Origin: Erysipelotrichaceae bacterium
GTDB lineage: Bacteria; Bacillota_I; Bacilli_A; Erysipelotrichales; Erysipelotrichaceae
DNA length: 36,113 nucleotides
Direction: 5' to 3'
NCBI GenBank assembly: GCA_016280635.1
Contig: JAEEHC010000049.1
Location: 1-36,113 of the forward strand
Shown here: positions 15,470 to 24,435 of the stretch, one piece after another
How positions within the stretch are numbered: the first letter of the stretch is position 1
Layout: each line of letters starts with the position of its first letter
Position numbers and translations under genes: made by a program
The notes under the pieces: generated by a model
Database searches by the model: none
What the model was told of the DNA's origin: nothing
The model's input: the letters and a program-made list of their open reading frames with translations, nothing else

Positions 15470-16270
15470 TCAATTTGCGGGTCTGATGTATTTCTCCTCT
15501 ATTTCCGAGCACTCCAGTACAGCCGCGCTGGCGTATTCTTCCATGATGAGAATGCATGATCCGGATTGACTCGACTTGTTGATCACGATGTCAAAGTAAT
15601 CCTTCATGTAGCCTAAGCCGTTGATCGACGAATATACCCGATATCCGTCTTCCATCGTTAATTTTACCATATTTTCATCGTATGTAAAACTGGTAACACT
15701 TACCTCCGAGATCCGGGAAAGGATGTCGGTTTCCAGTTTTCCCAGCTGTCCGGCGATGGCCCGGCAGTTGTCTTCGGAAATGTTGATGAACAGTGGCGTC
15801 AGGGCAATGTTCTTCATGTATTCGGCGCTGAAGGGTATTATCTGGCCGTCCGCCAGGATCAGTGTCGAGGTGACATCGGTACTGGCACCGCTGATCTGAT
15901 AGCCGACGATGGTATTTTCCTCAACCTCGATCAGATAGCTCAGCCCTTCCCGGCGGCTGACGGTAACCTTGCGGACCAGCTCGCTCTGCTCTGCCCTGTC
16001 CTCAACTGCTGACAGCAGGCGGAAGAAATAGCGGTCACCCTCGGAAATCCCTATCAGTTTGCGCAGATAGTCCTCGGAAAGGTAATGGTTGCCGGTTATC
16101 CTGATGTTTTTGATGGGAAAAAAGAAATACAGACACAGACAGAGGGCAACAGCCGCGGTAAAAAGACAGCCGGCAGCGATCAGGATCTTCTTTCGAATCC
16201 CGGCACGGTCAGTTTTCTTTCTTACCGTAATGTCTTCCCTGGCGATAAAGGGGGTATTTATTCTTTCCAA
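15470..16270 (-). CDS. ftsQ: Cell division protein FtsQ/DivIB
   Basis: DivIB/FtsQ is a bitopic divisome protein. The 266-residue product has a short basic cytoplasmic tail, one membrane segment at about 29-52 (ILIAAGCLFTAAVALCLCLY), a POTRA domain (IKNIRITGNHYLSEDYLRKLIG, about 53-122) and an extracytoplasmic beta domain. The best start is TTG at 16268-16270, with GTGGAG 8 nt upstream and no ATG in the next 100 codons. The first 13 bases overlap the end of murB. Its place after murG and murB matches the end of the dcw cluster in many Bacillota. Confidence 0.88.
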   Translation of the reverse strand: MERINTPFIAREDITVRKKTDRAGIRKKILIAAGCLFTAAVALCLCLYFFFPIKNIRITGNHYLSEDYLRKLIGISEGDRYFFRLLSAVEDRAEQSELVRKVTVSRREGLSYLIEVEENTIVGYQISGASTDVTSTLILADGQIIPFSAEYMKNIALTPLFINISEDNCRAIAGQLGKLETDILSRISEVSVTSFTYDENMVKLTMEDGYRVYSSINGLGYMKDYFDIVINKSSQSGSCILIMEEYASAAVLECSEIEEKYIRPAN

Positions 16271-17163
16271 TTGAATTTCTCCACTTCCATGATCAGATCA
16301 ACATTGAATTCCTTTTTGACCTTCTCTCTGATTTCTTCAGCCAGGCTGCGGATGTCTGCGGCACTGGCATCTCCGGTATTGATGATGAAATTGGAATGCT
16401 TGGTGGAAACCTGGGCCCCGCCGACTTGATGGCCGCGGTAGCCGATTTCATCTATGTACTTCCAGGCAAAGCCGCCTTCCGGGTTGCGGAAAGTCGAACC
16501 GGCGGAAGGAAAGTCCAACGGCTGGGTCGAACAGCGCTTATCTCTTCTGTTTTTGACCAGCTGTTCAATGACGGCATGATCGCCCTTTCTGAGCTTGAGC
16601 TTGCAGCTGACGATCGTCCATTCCGGATGTCTCTGAAAGATCGATGAACGGTAGGAAAACTGGCACTGATCGCGGTTGAGCCAGATCACATCATCCCCAA
16701 CCAGTACCTGTACTTCCTGAACCACGTCGCTCATCTCGCACTTGTAGGCCCCGGCATTCATGAACAGCGCTCCTCCCAGAGTTGCGGGAATGCCGTTGGC
16801 GAATTCCAGACCGGAAAGAGACTGTTCCATGGCCTTGTATGACAGGGCGATCAGCGAACAGCCGCACTGGGCGTATAGAACTTCGTCATCAAAGTAATAA
16901 TCGATGAAATAGCGGGTCAGCTTGATGATCAGGCCTTCGAAATCATCGTCGGAAGGCAGAATGTTGGATCCGTTTCCCAGTACCTTGAAAGGTATTGCTT
17001 CCTGGCGGCAGATGCTGATGGCACTGGTAAGGCCGAAGAGGTTGCGCGGATAAAAGACATGCCGGGCAACACCGCCGACCCGGAAGGTCGTCAGGTTGCG
17101 GAATGAGACATCAGTTTCCAGATCACCGAACTGGGCTAGTATTCTTTCTGTTTCCTTAAGCAT
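16258..17163 (-). CDS. murB: UDP-N-acetylenolpyruvoylglucosamine reductase MurB
   Basis: MurB is the FAD- and NADPH-dependent enzyme that completes UDP-MurNAc synthesis. The 301-residue protein shows NLTTFRVGG (about 24), the FAD-binding region VLGNGSNILPSD, NGIPATLGGALFMNAGAY, the tyrosine/serine motif FSYRSSIFQ, the catalytic serine stretch PSAGSTFRNPEGG and the C-terminal VGGAQVSTKHSNFIIN. The spacing is that of the shorter type II MurB. It overlaps murG by 8 bases at the 5' end and ftsQ by 13 at the 3' end, so all three are likely translationally coupled. Confidence 0.96.
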   Translation of the reverse strand: MLKETERILAQFGDLETDVSFRNLTTFRVGGVARHVFYPRNLFGLTSAISICRQEAIPFKVLGNGSNILPSDDDFEGLIIKLTRYFIDYYFDDEVLYAQCGCSLIALSYKAMEQSLSGLEFANGIPATLGGALFMNAGAYKCEMSDVVQEVQVLVGDDVIWLNRDQCQFSYRSSIFQRHPEWTIVSCKLKLRKGDHAVIEQLVKNRRDKRCSTQPLDFPSAGSTFRNPEGGFAWKYIDEIGYRGHQVGGAQVSTKHSNFIINTGDASAADIRSLAEEIREKVKKEFNVDLIMEVEKFNWKE

Positions 17164-18244
17164 CTTTTTTACCGGTCAGTTCCTTTATTAAGGCAATGAT
17201 ATCATAGGCCGCCTGAGGATGGGACATCGCCCGGGCATTTTCACTCATCTTAGCCAGTCTTTCATCATCATGAACCAGCTGGTCGATCAGCTCGATGGTA
17301 TTCATGACATTCATGTCCTTCTCTTCCAACAGTACGGCGGCGCCGTTGTCAAGCATCGCCTTGGCGTTGATGAACTGGTGGTTATTGGTAACATACGGTG
17401 AAGGAACGATGATCGTCGGCACGCCCAGAGCCATGTATTCCGAGGCACTGGTAGCTCCGCCCCGGCTCATGACCAGAGCGCAGTTGCCGGCAATGTTGAA
17501 CTGGTTGATGTAGGGAACGATCTTCAGAGTGTCAGTTTCCAGTGACAGACCGGCAAACTGTTCATAGTTGTTTCTTCCGGTGACATAAAGAACATTATAG
17601 TCCTTGTGCTTCAGCCCTTCCAGGATGCCTGTCATCTTCTCGTTTACGCTGACCGAGCCCAGTGAGCCCATGACGATCAGTACCGTCTTGAGATCGCAGT
17701 TAAGACCGAACTGGGAAAAGATCGCCCGATCCTTGATGAAATTGAGGACAGCGCTTTCCCTGGGGTTACCGAGAAGGCGGACCTTCTTCTTGTTAAAGGC
17801 TTCCGCGGCGGTCGGGTAGCAGATGACTACCCGGTCGACAAAATGGCCAAGCACGCGGTTGGCCAGACCGGTAAGGCTGTTCTGCTCGTGGATCAGGGTC
17901 TTAATGCCCAGCTTATGAGCTGCCATGACGACCGGAACGGTTACATAGCCGCCAAAGCCCATGACGACATCAGGCTGAAAGTCCCGGACGATGCCCAGGC
18001 ATTCCTTATAGGCCTTGTAAAGCGTCTTCAGAGCGGAAAGCTTATTGCGGTTATTGTTGAACTTGGCCGCTTTGATGCCGATGAAGCGGTAGCCCTGCTT
18101 CACGACTTCCACTGACTCCATGCGGTCTTCATTGCCGATGAAGAGAATTTCGTTTTTGCTGTTGTCCTGCATCAGCTTGTCAGCCAATGCCGTAGCCGGA
18201 TAAATGTGGCCACCGGTTCCGCCGGTGGCAAGAAGTATTTTCAT
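17156..18244 (-). CDS. murG: Lipid II synthase MurG (UDP-GlcNAc transferase)
   Basis: MurG transfers GlcNAc to lipid I at the inner face of the membrane. The 362-residue protein begins MKILLATGGTGGHIYPA, the first glycine-rich loop. It continues with VMGFGGYVTVPV, IHEQNSLTGLANR and the second glycine-rich loop MGSLGSVSVNE (normally GGSLGA). The UDP-GlcNAc site is SRGGATSASEYMALGVPTI and NNHQFINA. The ATG at 18242-18244 has AAAGGTGAT directly upstream. It opens the eight-gene minus-strand run down to polC. Confidence 0.96.
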   Translation of the reverse strand: MKILLATGGTGGHIYPATALADKLMQDNSKNEILFIGNEDRMESVEVVKQGYRFIGIKAAKFNNNRNKLSALKTLYKAYKECLGIVRDFQPDVVMGFGGYVTVPVVMAAHKLGIKTLIHEQNSLTGLANRVLGHFVDRVVICYPTAAEAFNKKKVRLLGNPRESAVLNFIKDRAIFSQFGLNCDLKTVLIVMGSLGSVSVNEKMTGILEGLKHKDYNVLYVTGRNNYEQFAGLSLETDTLKIVPYINQFNIAGNCALVMSRGGATSASEYMALGVPTIIVPSPYVTNNHQFINAKAMLDNGAAVLLEEKDMNVMNTIELIDQLVHDDERLAKMSENARAMSHPQAAYDIIALIKELTGKKDA

Positions 18245-18259
18245 AATATCACCTTTAAG

Positions 18260-18268
18260 ATTATAGCA
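18260..18268 (-). promoter_or_regulatory. murG: Promoter of the murG operon, very close to the gene
   Basis: A perfect TATAAT (18260-18265) is preceded by TGC (extended -10). No clear -35 lies 17 nt upstream. The -10 ends 15 nt before the murG ATG, so the expected transcript would start only about 8-9 nt from the start codon, within or beside the Shine-Dalgarno. Confidence 0.55.
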
Positions 18269-18271
18269 CGG

Positions 18272-18296
18272 CTCTCAGCGCATTTACCGCTGAGAG
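18272..18296. repeat. 9-bp inverted repeat between phnE and murG
   Basis: CTCTCAGCG and CGCTGAGAG flank a 7-base loop, between the phnE stop and the murG promoter. There is no T-run after it on the minus strand, so it would be a weak terminator at best. It could also be a protein-binding site, since it covers the place where a murG -35 would lie. Confidence 0.5.
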
Positions 18297-18311
18297 GAGG
18301 AAGTTTGTTGA

Positions 18312-19121
18312 TTAAGCCAGTTTGGTTCTGATCTTGGTGGAGAAGTATTCCAGGATGAGGATCAGCACTACCAGTCCCAGAAGCATCGCGCTGGTTTCTG
18401 CCCAGCTGCCCTTGGCAATGGCGTAGATCAGCGGGGCACCGATACCTCCGGCACCGACAACGCCCAGGATTGACGCGCTCTTGACATTGATGTCCAGACG
18501 GTAGATCACGATGGAGATGATGTTGCTGGAAAGCTGAGGGATGATGCCGTATCTGATCTTTTCAAACGGCGAGCATCCGGCGGCATCCAGGGCCTCAATG
18601 ATTCCCGGATTCATGTCTTCAATGATCTCCGTAACCAGTTTTGCCAGCATTCCCACGGAACTGATGGCCATGGTAAGGGCGCCGGCAAAAGGACCGGGAC
18701 CGGTAACTCTGATGAACATGATGCCGTAGATAAAGGCCGGGAAGGCTCTCATGATCGATATCAGGGTCAGAACGGTATAGTTGACCCACCTGGGAGCCAC
18801 ATTGCGGGCGCACAGGAAGGCTAAAGGCAGAGCCAGCAACAGACCCAGGATGGTACCAAGTAAGGCGATCGCCAGGGTCTCGGTAAGCAGGTAAAGCAGA
18901 CCGGTTGAGGAAAGGTCAGTCATCATCGCCCAGGAAGGCTTCATTAATCCGACCAGAGCGCTCTTGGCGATGGCCAGACCTCTGGGATTGATGCCGCGGT
19001 AATCAACGGTATAGGCCCAAAGGAAGTAGAAGACGATCATAGCGATGATGGTAATGATGAACCGCGGTAAGAAGGATGGATACTTGCGGTATTGCTGCTG
19101 TACGGTCAATTTGTTTGTCAT
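18312..19121 (-). CDS. phnE: Phosphonate-type ABC transporter permease (second PhnE)
   Basis: This 269-residue integral membrane permease has about six hydrophobic segments. The cytoplasmic EAA-like loop is EALDAAGCSPFEKIRYGIIPQ (about 180-200), which docks to the ATPase, and the signature SASILGVVGAGGIGAPL follows it, as in PhnE proteins. The start overlaps the stop of the upstream permease as ATGA. With the other PhnE it probably forms a heterodimeric channel. It is the last gene of the importer operon. Confidence 0.9.
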   Translation of the reverse strand: MTNKLTVQQQYRKYPSFLPRFIITIIAMIVFYFLWAYTVDYRGINPRGLAIAKSALVGLMKPSWAMMTDLSSTGLLYLLTETLAIALLGTILGLLLALPLAFLCARNVAPRWVNYTVLTLISIMRAFPAFIYGIMFIRVTGPGPFAGALTMAISSVGMLAKLVTEIIEDMNPGIIEALDAAGCSPFEKIRYGIIPQLSSNIISIVIYRLDINVKSASILGVVGAGGIGAPLIYAIAKGSWAETSAMLLGLVVLILILEYFSTKIRTKLA

Positions 19122-19940
19122 CCCTGTACCAGCCTCCTTCTGATTTCTCTGGAGATCGTTTCAATGATTACCACGACCACGATGAGGGCAAAGATCATTA
19201 AGCCGGTGTTGGTGTATTCCCGCCAGCCCAGCGAATTGTTGATCTGAACACCGATGCCGCCGGCGCCGACATAACCCAGGATGGCGGCGGAGCGGACATT
19301 CATCTCAAAACAGTAAAGTACCGTCGACCAGAAATAGCTTCTGATCTGCGGATAAGCAGCGGCGATCATGCACCTGACGCGGTTGGCACCGGTTGATTCC
19401 AGTGCTTCATACGGTCCCATGTCGATGGTCTCCAGCTGTTCGTAAAGCATCTTTACGCAGACGGAATAGGAGAAGATGGCAATTGAGATCGTACCGGCCA
19501 GGGTTCCCGTACCGATGACGATGGAGATCAGCCGAGCATAGATCAAAGTCGGCAGCGTCCTGAACACCGACAGGATGCCGCGGTGAACGGACAGATAGGT
19601 CTTATTCAGTTTGAAGTTGGAAGCCAGATAGAAACTGATCGGCAGGGAGATCAGACAGCCGATGGCCGTTCCCAGCAGGGACATGTTGATGGTATCGATC
19701 AGCGGTTTCTTGATCTCACTCCAGAAGGCCCAGCGGGGCGGGAACATCAGCTTGAAGAAATCAAAGAAGACATGTCCCCTTCTAAACAGGGTCTCAAAGC
19801 TGAAGCCGGTGATCTTTCCGGAGATGATCGTGGCAATGATCAGCAGGATGACGATGTAAGGTCCCCAGTTGAACTTTTCCCTGACTTTCTTGCCATTGGA
19901 AAGTTCATAGGTCTCGGGATAGAAAATGTGCAGGAAATCG

Positions 19941-19948
<8 letters not shown>
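19118..19948 (-). CDS. phnE: Phosphonate-type ABC transporter permease (first PhnE)
   Basis: This 276-residue permease is paralogous to the next gene. It has a cytoplasmic N-terminus, a first membrane segment at about 30-45 (IVILLIIATIISG), an inner-membrane permease core, the EAA loop EALESTGANRVRCMIAAAYPQ and the motif SAAILGYVGAGGIGVQI. The ATG at 19946-19948 has AAGGAG 7 nt upstream and overlaps the end of phnC by 8 bases. The two permeases share the PhnE family pattern but differ clearly in sequence. Confidence 0.9.
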
Positions 19949-20720
<772 letters not shown>

Positions 20721-20763
20721 GGTATCCTCCTGAATGGATAGTTATAATTCTTATTCTAAAAAT

Positions 20764-20801
20764 AGGAAAAAGGGTGAAGGTCGGTATAGCCTCCACCCTT
20801 T
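20764..20801 (-). terminator. Intercistronic terminator/attenuator after phnD
   Basis: A 12-bp stem (AAAGGGTGGAGG / CCTTCACCCTTT, one G-T pair) with a 9-base loop is followed by TTTTTCCTATTTTT on the minus strand. Its place between phnD and phnC would give more binding protein than transporter, a usual arrangement for such importers. Confidence 0.75.
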
Positions 20802-20817
20802 CAGAAATCCAGATATC

Positions 20818-21909
20818 TTACTTGTTCTTCAGAATCTCAGCCGCGGCTCTGGAGGAGTCGTAGTCGGAGTCCTGACCGATTCTGTAGCCCATGTGGCTGT
20901 ACGGCTGAACGCAGGCTAAACCCTCAGGAGTTGAGCCGATTTCCATGAAGGCTTCCTGTAAGGCCTTGACGAATTCCGGAGTCATTTTGGGATCGACCTT
21001 TTCACTGGCTACGGAAATGGTGTCGTTCATGATGTAGTCGGAAACACCGATGACCTTGATGATGTCATAGATGCTGGTGTACTTGCCGGCAGCGATCTCA
21101 TCCTTATAAGCTTCTTCGAAGTAAGCGTTGGCATCAGCGTTGTAGCGGTAGTCGGCGAAGCTGACAGTAACGTCACAGCCGCCGGCGATCAGCTGCGGGA
21201 TCATGGCTGAGTAAGAGCCGTCACCGGTAACATGTGACAGGTTGGCAATGATCTTTCTTTCCTTGCCGACGCCCTCACCGAACATGTTGTTCAGCCAGAT
21301 TGACGGATAGACATAACCGGCTGAGGAAGTTGTTGAGCAGACATACCATTCGGCAGAATCAACATCTTCCCAGGTCAGGGTATTGCTGACAGCCTTGTTG
21401 TAAAGGTCAGCGCCCTTTTCGGTGTCGATATTTACATAAATCAATGAAGCATAACCGGTTACCAGTCCGTCAGTGGACTGAGCGGTCTTGCCGGCATTCC
21501 AGGGTTCGATTCCCAGCTTGGGATCGATGATGGTGCCCTTTTCATCGCAGATTCCGTAACGTAAGGCTTCAAGCAGCAGTTCGACGCCGTCTTCATGATA
21601 CTGAACATAGGTAGCAGCGGGAATGAAGCCGATGTCGATGGTGCCGGCGATCATGCCTTCACCAACAGCGTTGTAGTTGGTTCCGACGGAAATGGCTACT
21701 TCGTTGACCGTATAGCCCTTGGCAGCCAGCGTAGTCTTGAGCATCTGCTCAAGCGGCTTGGCAGCGGTCAGGATCTCATCCGGGTCCTTTGAAGGAACGA
21801 AGGCAATCGTCAGCTTGTCGATGGTCTTGTCTTCGGTTTTCTTCTCGCCGCATGCGGTCATGCCGAATACCAGCAGAACACTTAATAAAACAACCAGAAT
21901 TTTTTTCAT
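20818..21909 (-). CDS. phnD: Phosphonate/phosphite-type substrate-binding lipoprotein PhnD
   Basis: This periplasmic-type binding protein is anchored as a lipoprotein. The signal peptide MKKILVVLLSVLLVFGMTAC ends in a lipobox with Cys20. The mature part opens DKLTIAFVPSKDPDEILTAAKPLEQML, the PhnD family pattern. Typical internal elements are GTIDIGFIPAATYV, YASLIYVN, TTSSAGYVYPSIWL and GGCDVTVSFADYR. From the ATG at 21909 the product has 363 residues; GGGGAGG lies 9 nt upstream. The upstream GTG at 21930 is unlikely. Family members bind phosphonates, phosphite, hypophosphite or methylphosphonate; the substrate here cannot be told. No phosphonate-degrading enzyme is nearby. Confidence 0.9.
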   Translation of the reverse strand: MKKILVVLLSVLLVFGMTACGEKKTEDKTIDKLTIAFVPSKDPDEILTAAKPLEQMLKTTLAAKGYTVNEVAISVGTNYNAVGEGMIAGTIDIGFIPAATYVQYHEDGVELLLEALRYGICDEKGTIIDPKLGIEPWNAGKTAQSTDGLVTGYASLIYVNIDTEKGADLYNKAVSNTLTWEDVDSAEWYVCSTTSSAGYVYPSIWLNNMFGEGVGKERKIIANLSHVTGDGSYSAMIPQLIAGGCDVTVSFADYRYNADANAYFEEAYKDEIAAGKYTSIYDIIKVIGVSDYIMNDTISVASEKVDPKMTPEFVKALQEAFMEIGSTPEGLACVQPYSHMGYRIGQDSDYDSSRAAAEILKNK

Positions 21910-21936
21910 TGAAGTTTTCCTCCCCTTCACGCGCCT

Positions 21937-21964
21937 ATTTTAGCACAAATAGGATTTATGTCCA
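21937..21964 (-). promoter_or_regulatory. Promoter of the phnDCEE operon
   Basis: TGGACA (21959-21964), a 16-base spacer and TAAAAT (21937-21942) with a TGC extension, about 28 nt before the phnD ATG. It lies between the tatD stop and phnD, so the importer can be transcribed independently. Confidence 0.6.
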
Positions 21965-21980
21965 GCAGTTCAGGCGGTTT

Positions 21981-22739
21981 TCACAGCCCATATGCCTGTA
22001 AAGCGTTTTCAAAGGCTATCTCAGCCAGTTGCTCAGCATCAATGCCGCGATAGCGGGCAAGCGTTTCCACTACGCTTAGCACATCTGATGCCTCAGCTCG
22101 GGCATTCTGGCTACCGTAAACTGGGGCATAGGGAGCATCCGTCTCCGTCAGCAGCCTTTCCAGCGGTATTCCGTAAAGCAGATCGCCGTGCTTCTTCTCC
22201 CAATAAGGCTGGGTGATGTCGGTATTGATGGAAACATACATACCCCAGCTAAACGGCTTTTCCAGCAGCTCTAGCGGGCCACCATAGCGGTGAATGATGC
22301 CCTTGGGCCGGTATTTCTGCAGCAGCTGCACGACATCCTCATGAGCCAGCCGGTCATGAATGATCACCGGCTTATTCAGGTCGCATGCCAGCTGCAGCTG
22401 CTGTTCAAACAGCTGCTTCTGTATTTCTACCGGTTCATCAAAATAATAATCCAGACCGATCTCGCCAATGGCTCTGACCTTGGGATCGCCCGATGCGACG
22501 CTGATCCTTTCAATAAAGCTCTCAGAAGCGCTCAGACACCAGTGCGGATGGATGCCGAGAGAACAGTAGGCAAAATCATGCTGATGAGCTATTTCCAGTA
22601 CGGTATCAAAGACGCTCTCATCAGAACAGCAATTCAGAATGTATCGCACATCGGTATTACGCAGTGCTTCAAGACGCTGATGGCGGTCCTGATCAAATGA
22701 GGGGTCCTCGTAATGGCAATGGGTATCGAACAGTTTCAT
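21981..22739 (-). CDS. tatD: TatD family metal-dependent hydrolase
   Basis: This 252-residue TIM-barrel hydrolase belongs to the TatD/YcfH family, often described as a 3'-5' deoxyribonuclease. The metal ligands are present: DTHCH (5-9), GIHPH, GEIGLDYY, VIIHDR, IIHRYGG and ETDAPYAPV. The usual HCFSG and IHSRDA motifs are altered to HRYGG and IHDRLA, so it is a divergent member. The ATG at 22737-22739 has AAGGAG 9 nt upstream. It lies downstream of ruvB, separated by a terminator hairpin. Confidence 0.85.
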   Translation of the reverse strand: MKLFDTHCHYEDPSFDQDRHQRLEALRNTDVRYILNCCSDESVFDTVLEIAHQHDFAYCSLGIHPHWCLSASESFIERISVASGDPKVRAIGEIGLDYYFDEPVEIQKQLFEQQLQLACDLNKPVIIHDRLAHEDVVQLLQKYRPKGIIHRYGGPLELLEKPFSWGMYVSINTDITQPYWEKKHGDLLYGIPLERLLTETDAPYAPVYGSQNARAEASDVLSVVETLARYRGIDAEQLAEIAFENALQAYGL

Positions 22740-22760
22740 CGCATTCTCTCCTTCTAAAGC

Positions 22761-22793
22761 AAAAAAGTGAGTATTATCATGTATTACTCACTT
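22761..22793 (-). terminator. Terminator at the end of ruvB
   Basis: A 9-bp perfect stem (AAGTGAGTA / TACTCACTT) with an 11-base loop is followed by a run of T on the minus strand. The upstream arm includes two bases of the ruvB stop codon. Only about 20 nt separate it from tatD, with no evident promoter between. Confidence 0.75.
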
Positions 22794-23805
22794 AGCTGTT
22801 AAACAGATTGCCCTGGATCGGGATGCCGAGATGCTCGTAGGCCTTCTCCGTGGCGATCCGGCCTCTGGGGGTACGCTGGATGAAGCCAATCTGAAGCAGA
22901 TATGGTTCATAGACGTCTTCCAGGGTCGTCGTTTCCTCGGATATCGAATTGGCCAGGGCCTCAACACCGACCGGGCCGCCCTTAAAGCGTTCGATGATGC
23001 CCCGCAGATAACGCTGATCGACATCATCCAGTCCCAGGCGGTCAACCTTCAGCTTGTTAAGGGCTATCATCGTAATGTCCAGGTTGATGTGGCCGTCATT
23101 TAGGATCTGGGCAAAATCCCTGACCCGTCTGAACAGCCGGTTGGCAATGCGCGGCGTACCGCGTGAACGGGTGGCCAGCTCAACAACGGCATCCTCATCA
23201 ATGGGGCAGTCGAGAACATGGGATGTTCTTCTGATGATCTGTCCTAACTGTTCATTGGTGTAGTATTCAAGCTTGCTGATGACGCCAAAGCGGTCTCTTA
23301 AGGGGGCGGAGATATCACCTGCCCGGGTGGTGGCTCCCACCAGCGTAAAGGGCGGCAGCTCCAGACGGATGGAACGCACGGCATTTTCCTTGCCGACAAC
23401 TACGTCAATGGCGAAATCCTCCATGGCCGGATAAAGCACTTCCTCTACCTGTTTGGGAAGACGGTGGATCTCATCAATAAACAGTACATCACCGGGCTGC
23501 AGACTTGACAGAATGGCAGCCAGATCACCGCTGCGTTCGATCGAGGGCCCGGAGGTTACCCGGATGTTTCCTCCCATCTCATTGGCGATGATGTAGGCCA
23601 GCGTCGTCTTTCCCAGTCCGGGAGGACCGTAAAGCAGACAGTGGTCCAGTGATTCATTTCTCTTGCGGGCAGCCTGAATGAAAATGCGCAGATTCTCCTT
23701 CAGAGAATCCTGGCCGACATATTCATCAAGTCGCTGGGGACGCAGCGATACTTCTTCGTCACTTTCCAGGCTGCTGGAACTCATCAGTCTTTCCGTCATG
23801 TTCAT
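22792..23805 (-). CDS. ruvB: Holliday junction branch migration ATPase RuvB
   Basis: RuvB is the AAA+ motor that drives branch migration with RuvA. The 337-residue protein has Walker A GPPGLGKT (60-67), Walker B FIDEIHRL (111-114 for DEIH), sensor 1 GATTRAG, LRDRFG with the arginine-finger region, and a C-terminal winged helix ending [20 protein letters not shown]. The start is the ATG at 23803-23805, overlapping the ruvA stop as TGATG, with GGGAG 4 nt upstream. A second ATG at 23799 is possible; the TTG at 23808 is not needed. Confidence 0.97.
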   Translation of the reverse strand: MNMTERLMSSSSLESDEEVSLRPQRLDEYVGQDSLKENLRIFIQAARKRNESLDHCLLYGPPGLGKTTLAYIIANEMGGNIRVTSGPSIERSGDLAAILSSLQPGDVLFIDEIHRLPKQVEEVLYPAMEDFAIDVVVGKENAVRSIRLELPPFTLVGATTRAGDISAPLRDRFGVISKLEYYTNEQLGQIIRRTSHVLDCPIDEDAVVELATRSRGTPRIANRLFRRVRDFAQILNDGHINLDITMIALNKLKVDRLGLDDVDQRYLRGIIERFKGGPVGVEALANSISEETTTLEDVYEPYLLQIGFIQRTPRGRIATEKAYEHLGIPIQGNLFNS

Positions 23806-24383
23806 CAAACTCCCTTATTTGCGATCAGCAGTTTAAGACCGGCCTTAAGGTACTCGTCTGCGCTCATCCTGTCCATCTTCTTAAGCTGTCCTGATATATT
23901 ATTGATCTCAAACGCCTTATATCCTAAGGCCTTGAGGCCTTCCAGCGCTTCCTTAAGCTCATCATTGACAATCGGAGCGTTCTTTTCGTCCTCAACCAGT
24001 TTGCCCTTGAGGTCCAGAATGATCTGCTGAGCGGTTTTGGAGCCGACTGAAGGCATCCTCTTCAAGAAGGCGACATCACCCAGCTCAATGGCTTTGATCA
24101 GATCCTGATAACGGCAGCTGCCCAGCATGCCCTGAGCCGTCTTGGGACCCAGTCCCTTGACGGAGATCAGATTCTTGAACAGTTCCAGCTCGGCGTTGTC
24201 AAGAAAGCCGTAAAGAAGCTGTCCGTCCTCGCGGAAATGCTGGTAGGTGAAGATCGTGATCTTCTGGGACAGGGAAAGCACTTCAGGATGCATGAAGCTG
24301 ATGTAGTAGCCAATGCCGTTATTGTCCAGAATCACATAGTCAGCGCCGAAGGCGTAGACCGTGCCGGTAATGAAGGTTATCAT
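23805..24383 (-). CDS. ruvA: Holliday junction DNA helicase subunit RuvA
   Basis: RuvA binds four-way junctions and loads RuvB. The 192-residue protein has an N-terminal OB fold ([19 protein letters not shown]), two helix-hairpin-helix motifs ([14 protein letters not shown] and [19 protein letters not shown]) and the C-terminal RuvB-contacting helices ([15 protein letters not shown]). The ATG has CGGAGG 7 nt upstream. It overlaps ruvB by one base and has its own promoter at the end of obgE. Confidence 0.96.
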   Translation of the reverse strand: MITFITGTVYAFGADYVILDNNGIGYYISFMHPEVLSLSQKITIFTYQHFREDGQLLYGFLDNAELELFKNLISVKGLGPKTAQGMLGSCRYQDLIKAIELGDVAFLKRMPSVGSKTAQQIILDLKGKLVEDEKNAPIVNDELKEALEGLKALGYKAFEINNISGQLKKMDRMSADEYLKAGLKLLIANKGV

Positions 24384-24406
24384 AGCGGATCCTCCGTAAT
24401 ACTTAT

Positions 24407-24435
24407 ATTATACGGACTCAGAGAAGCTCTGTCAT
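24407..24435 (-). promoter_or_regulatory. ruvAB promoter overlapping the obgE 3' end
   Basis: ATGACA (24430-24435), a 17-base spacer and a perfect TATAAT (24407-24412), 23 nt before the ruvA start. The -35 box lies inside the last codons of obgE. It is one of the strongest promoter matches in the window. Confidence 0.7.

Noticed and set aside
21937-21990. Riboswitch before phnD
   Set aside because: The predicted leader is under 30 nt, too short for any known aptamer.
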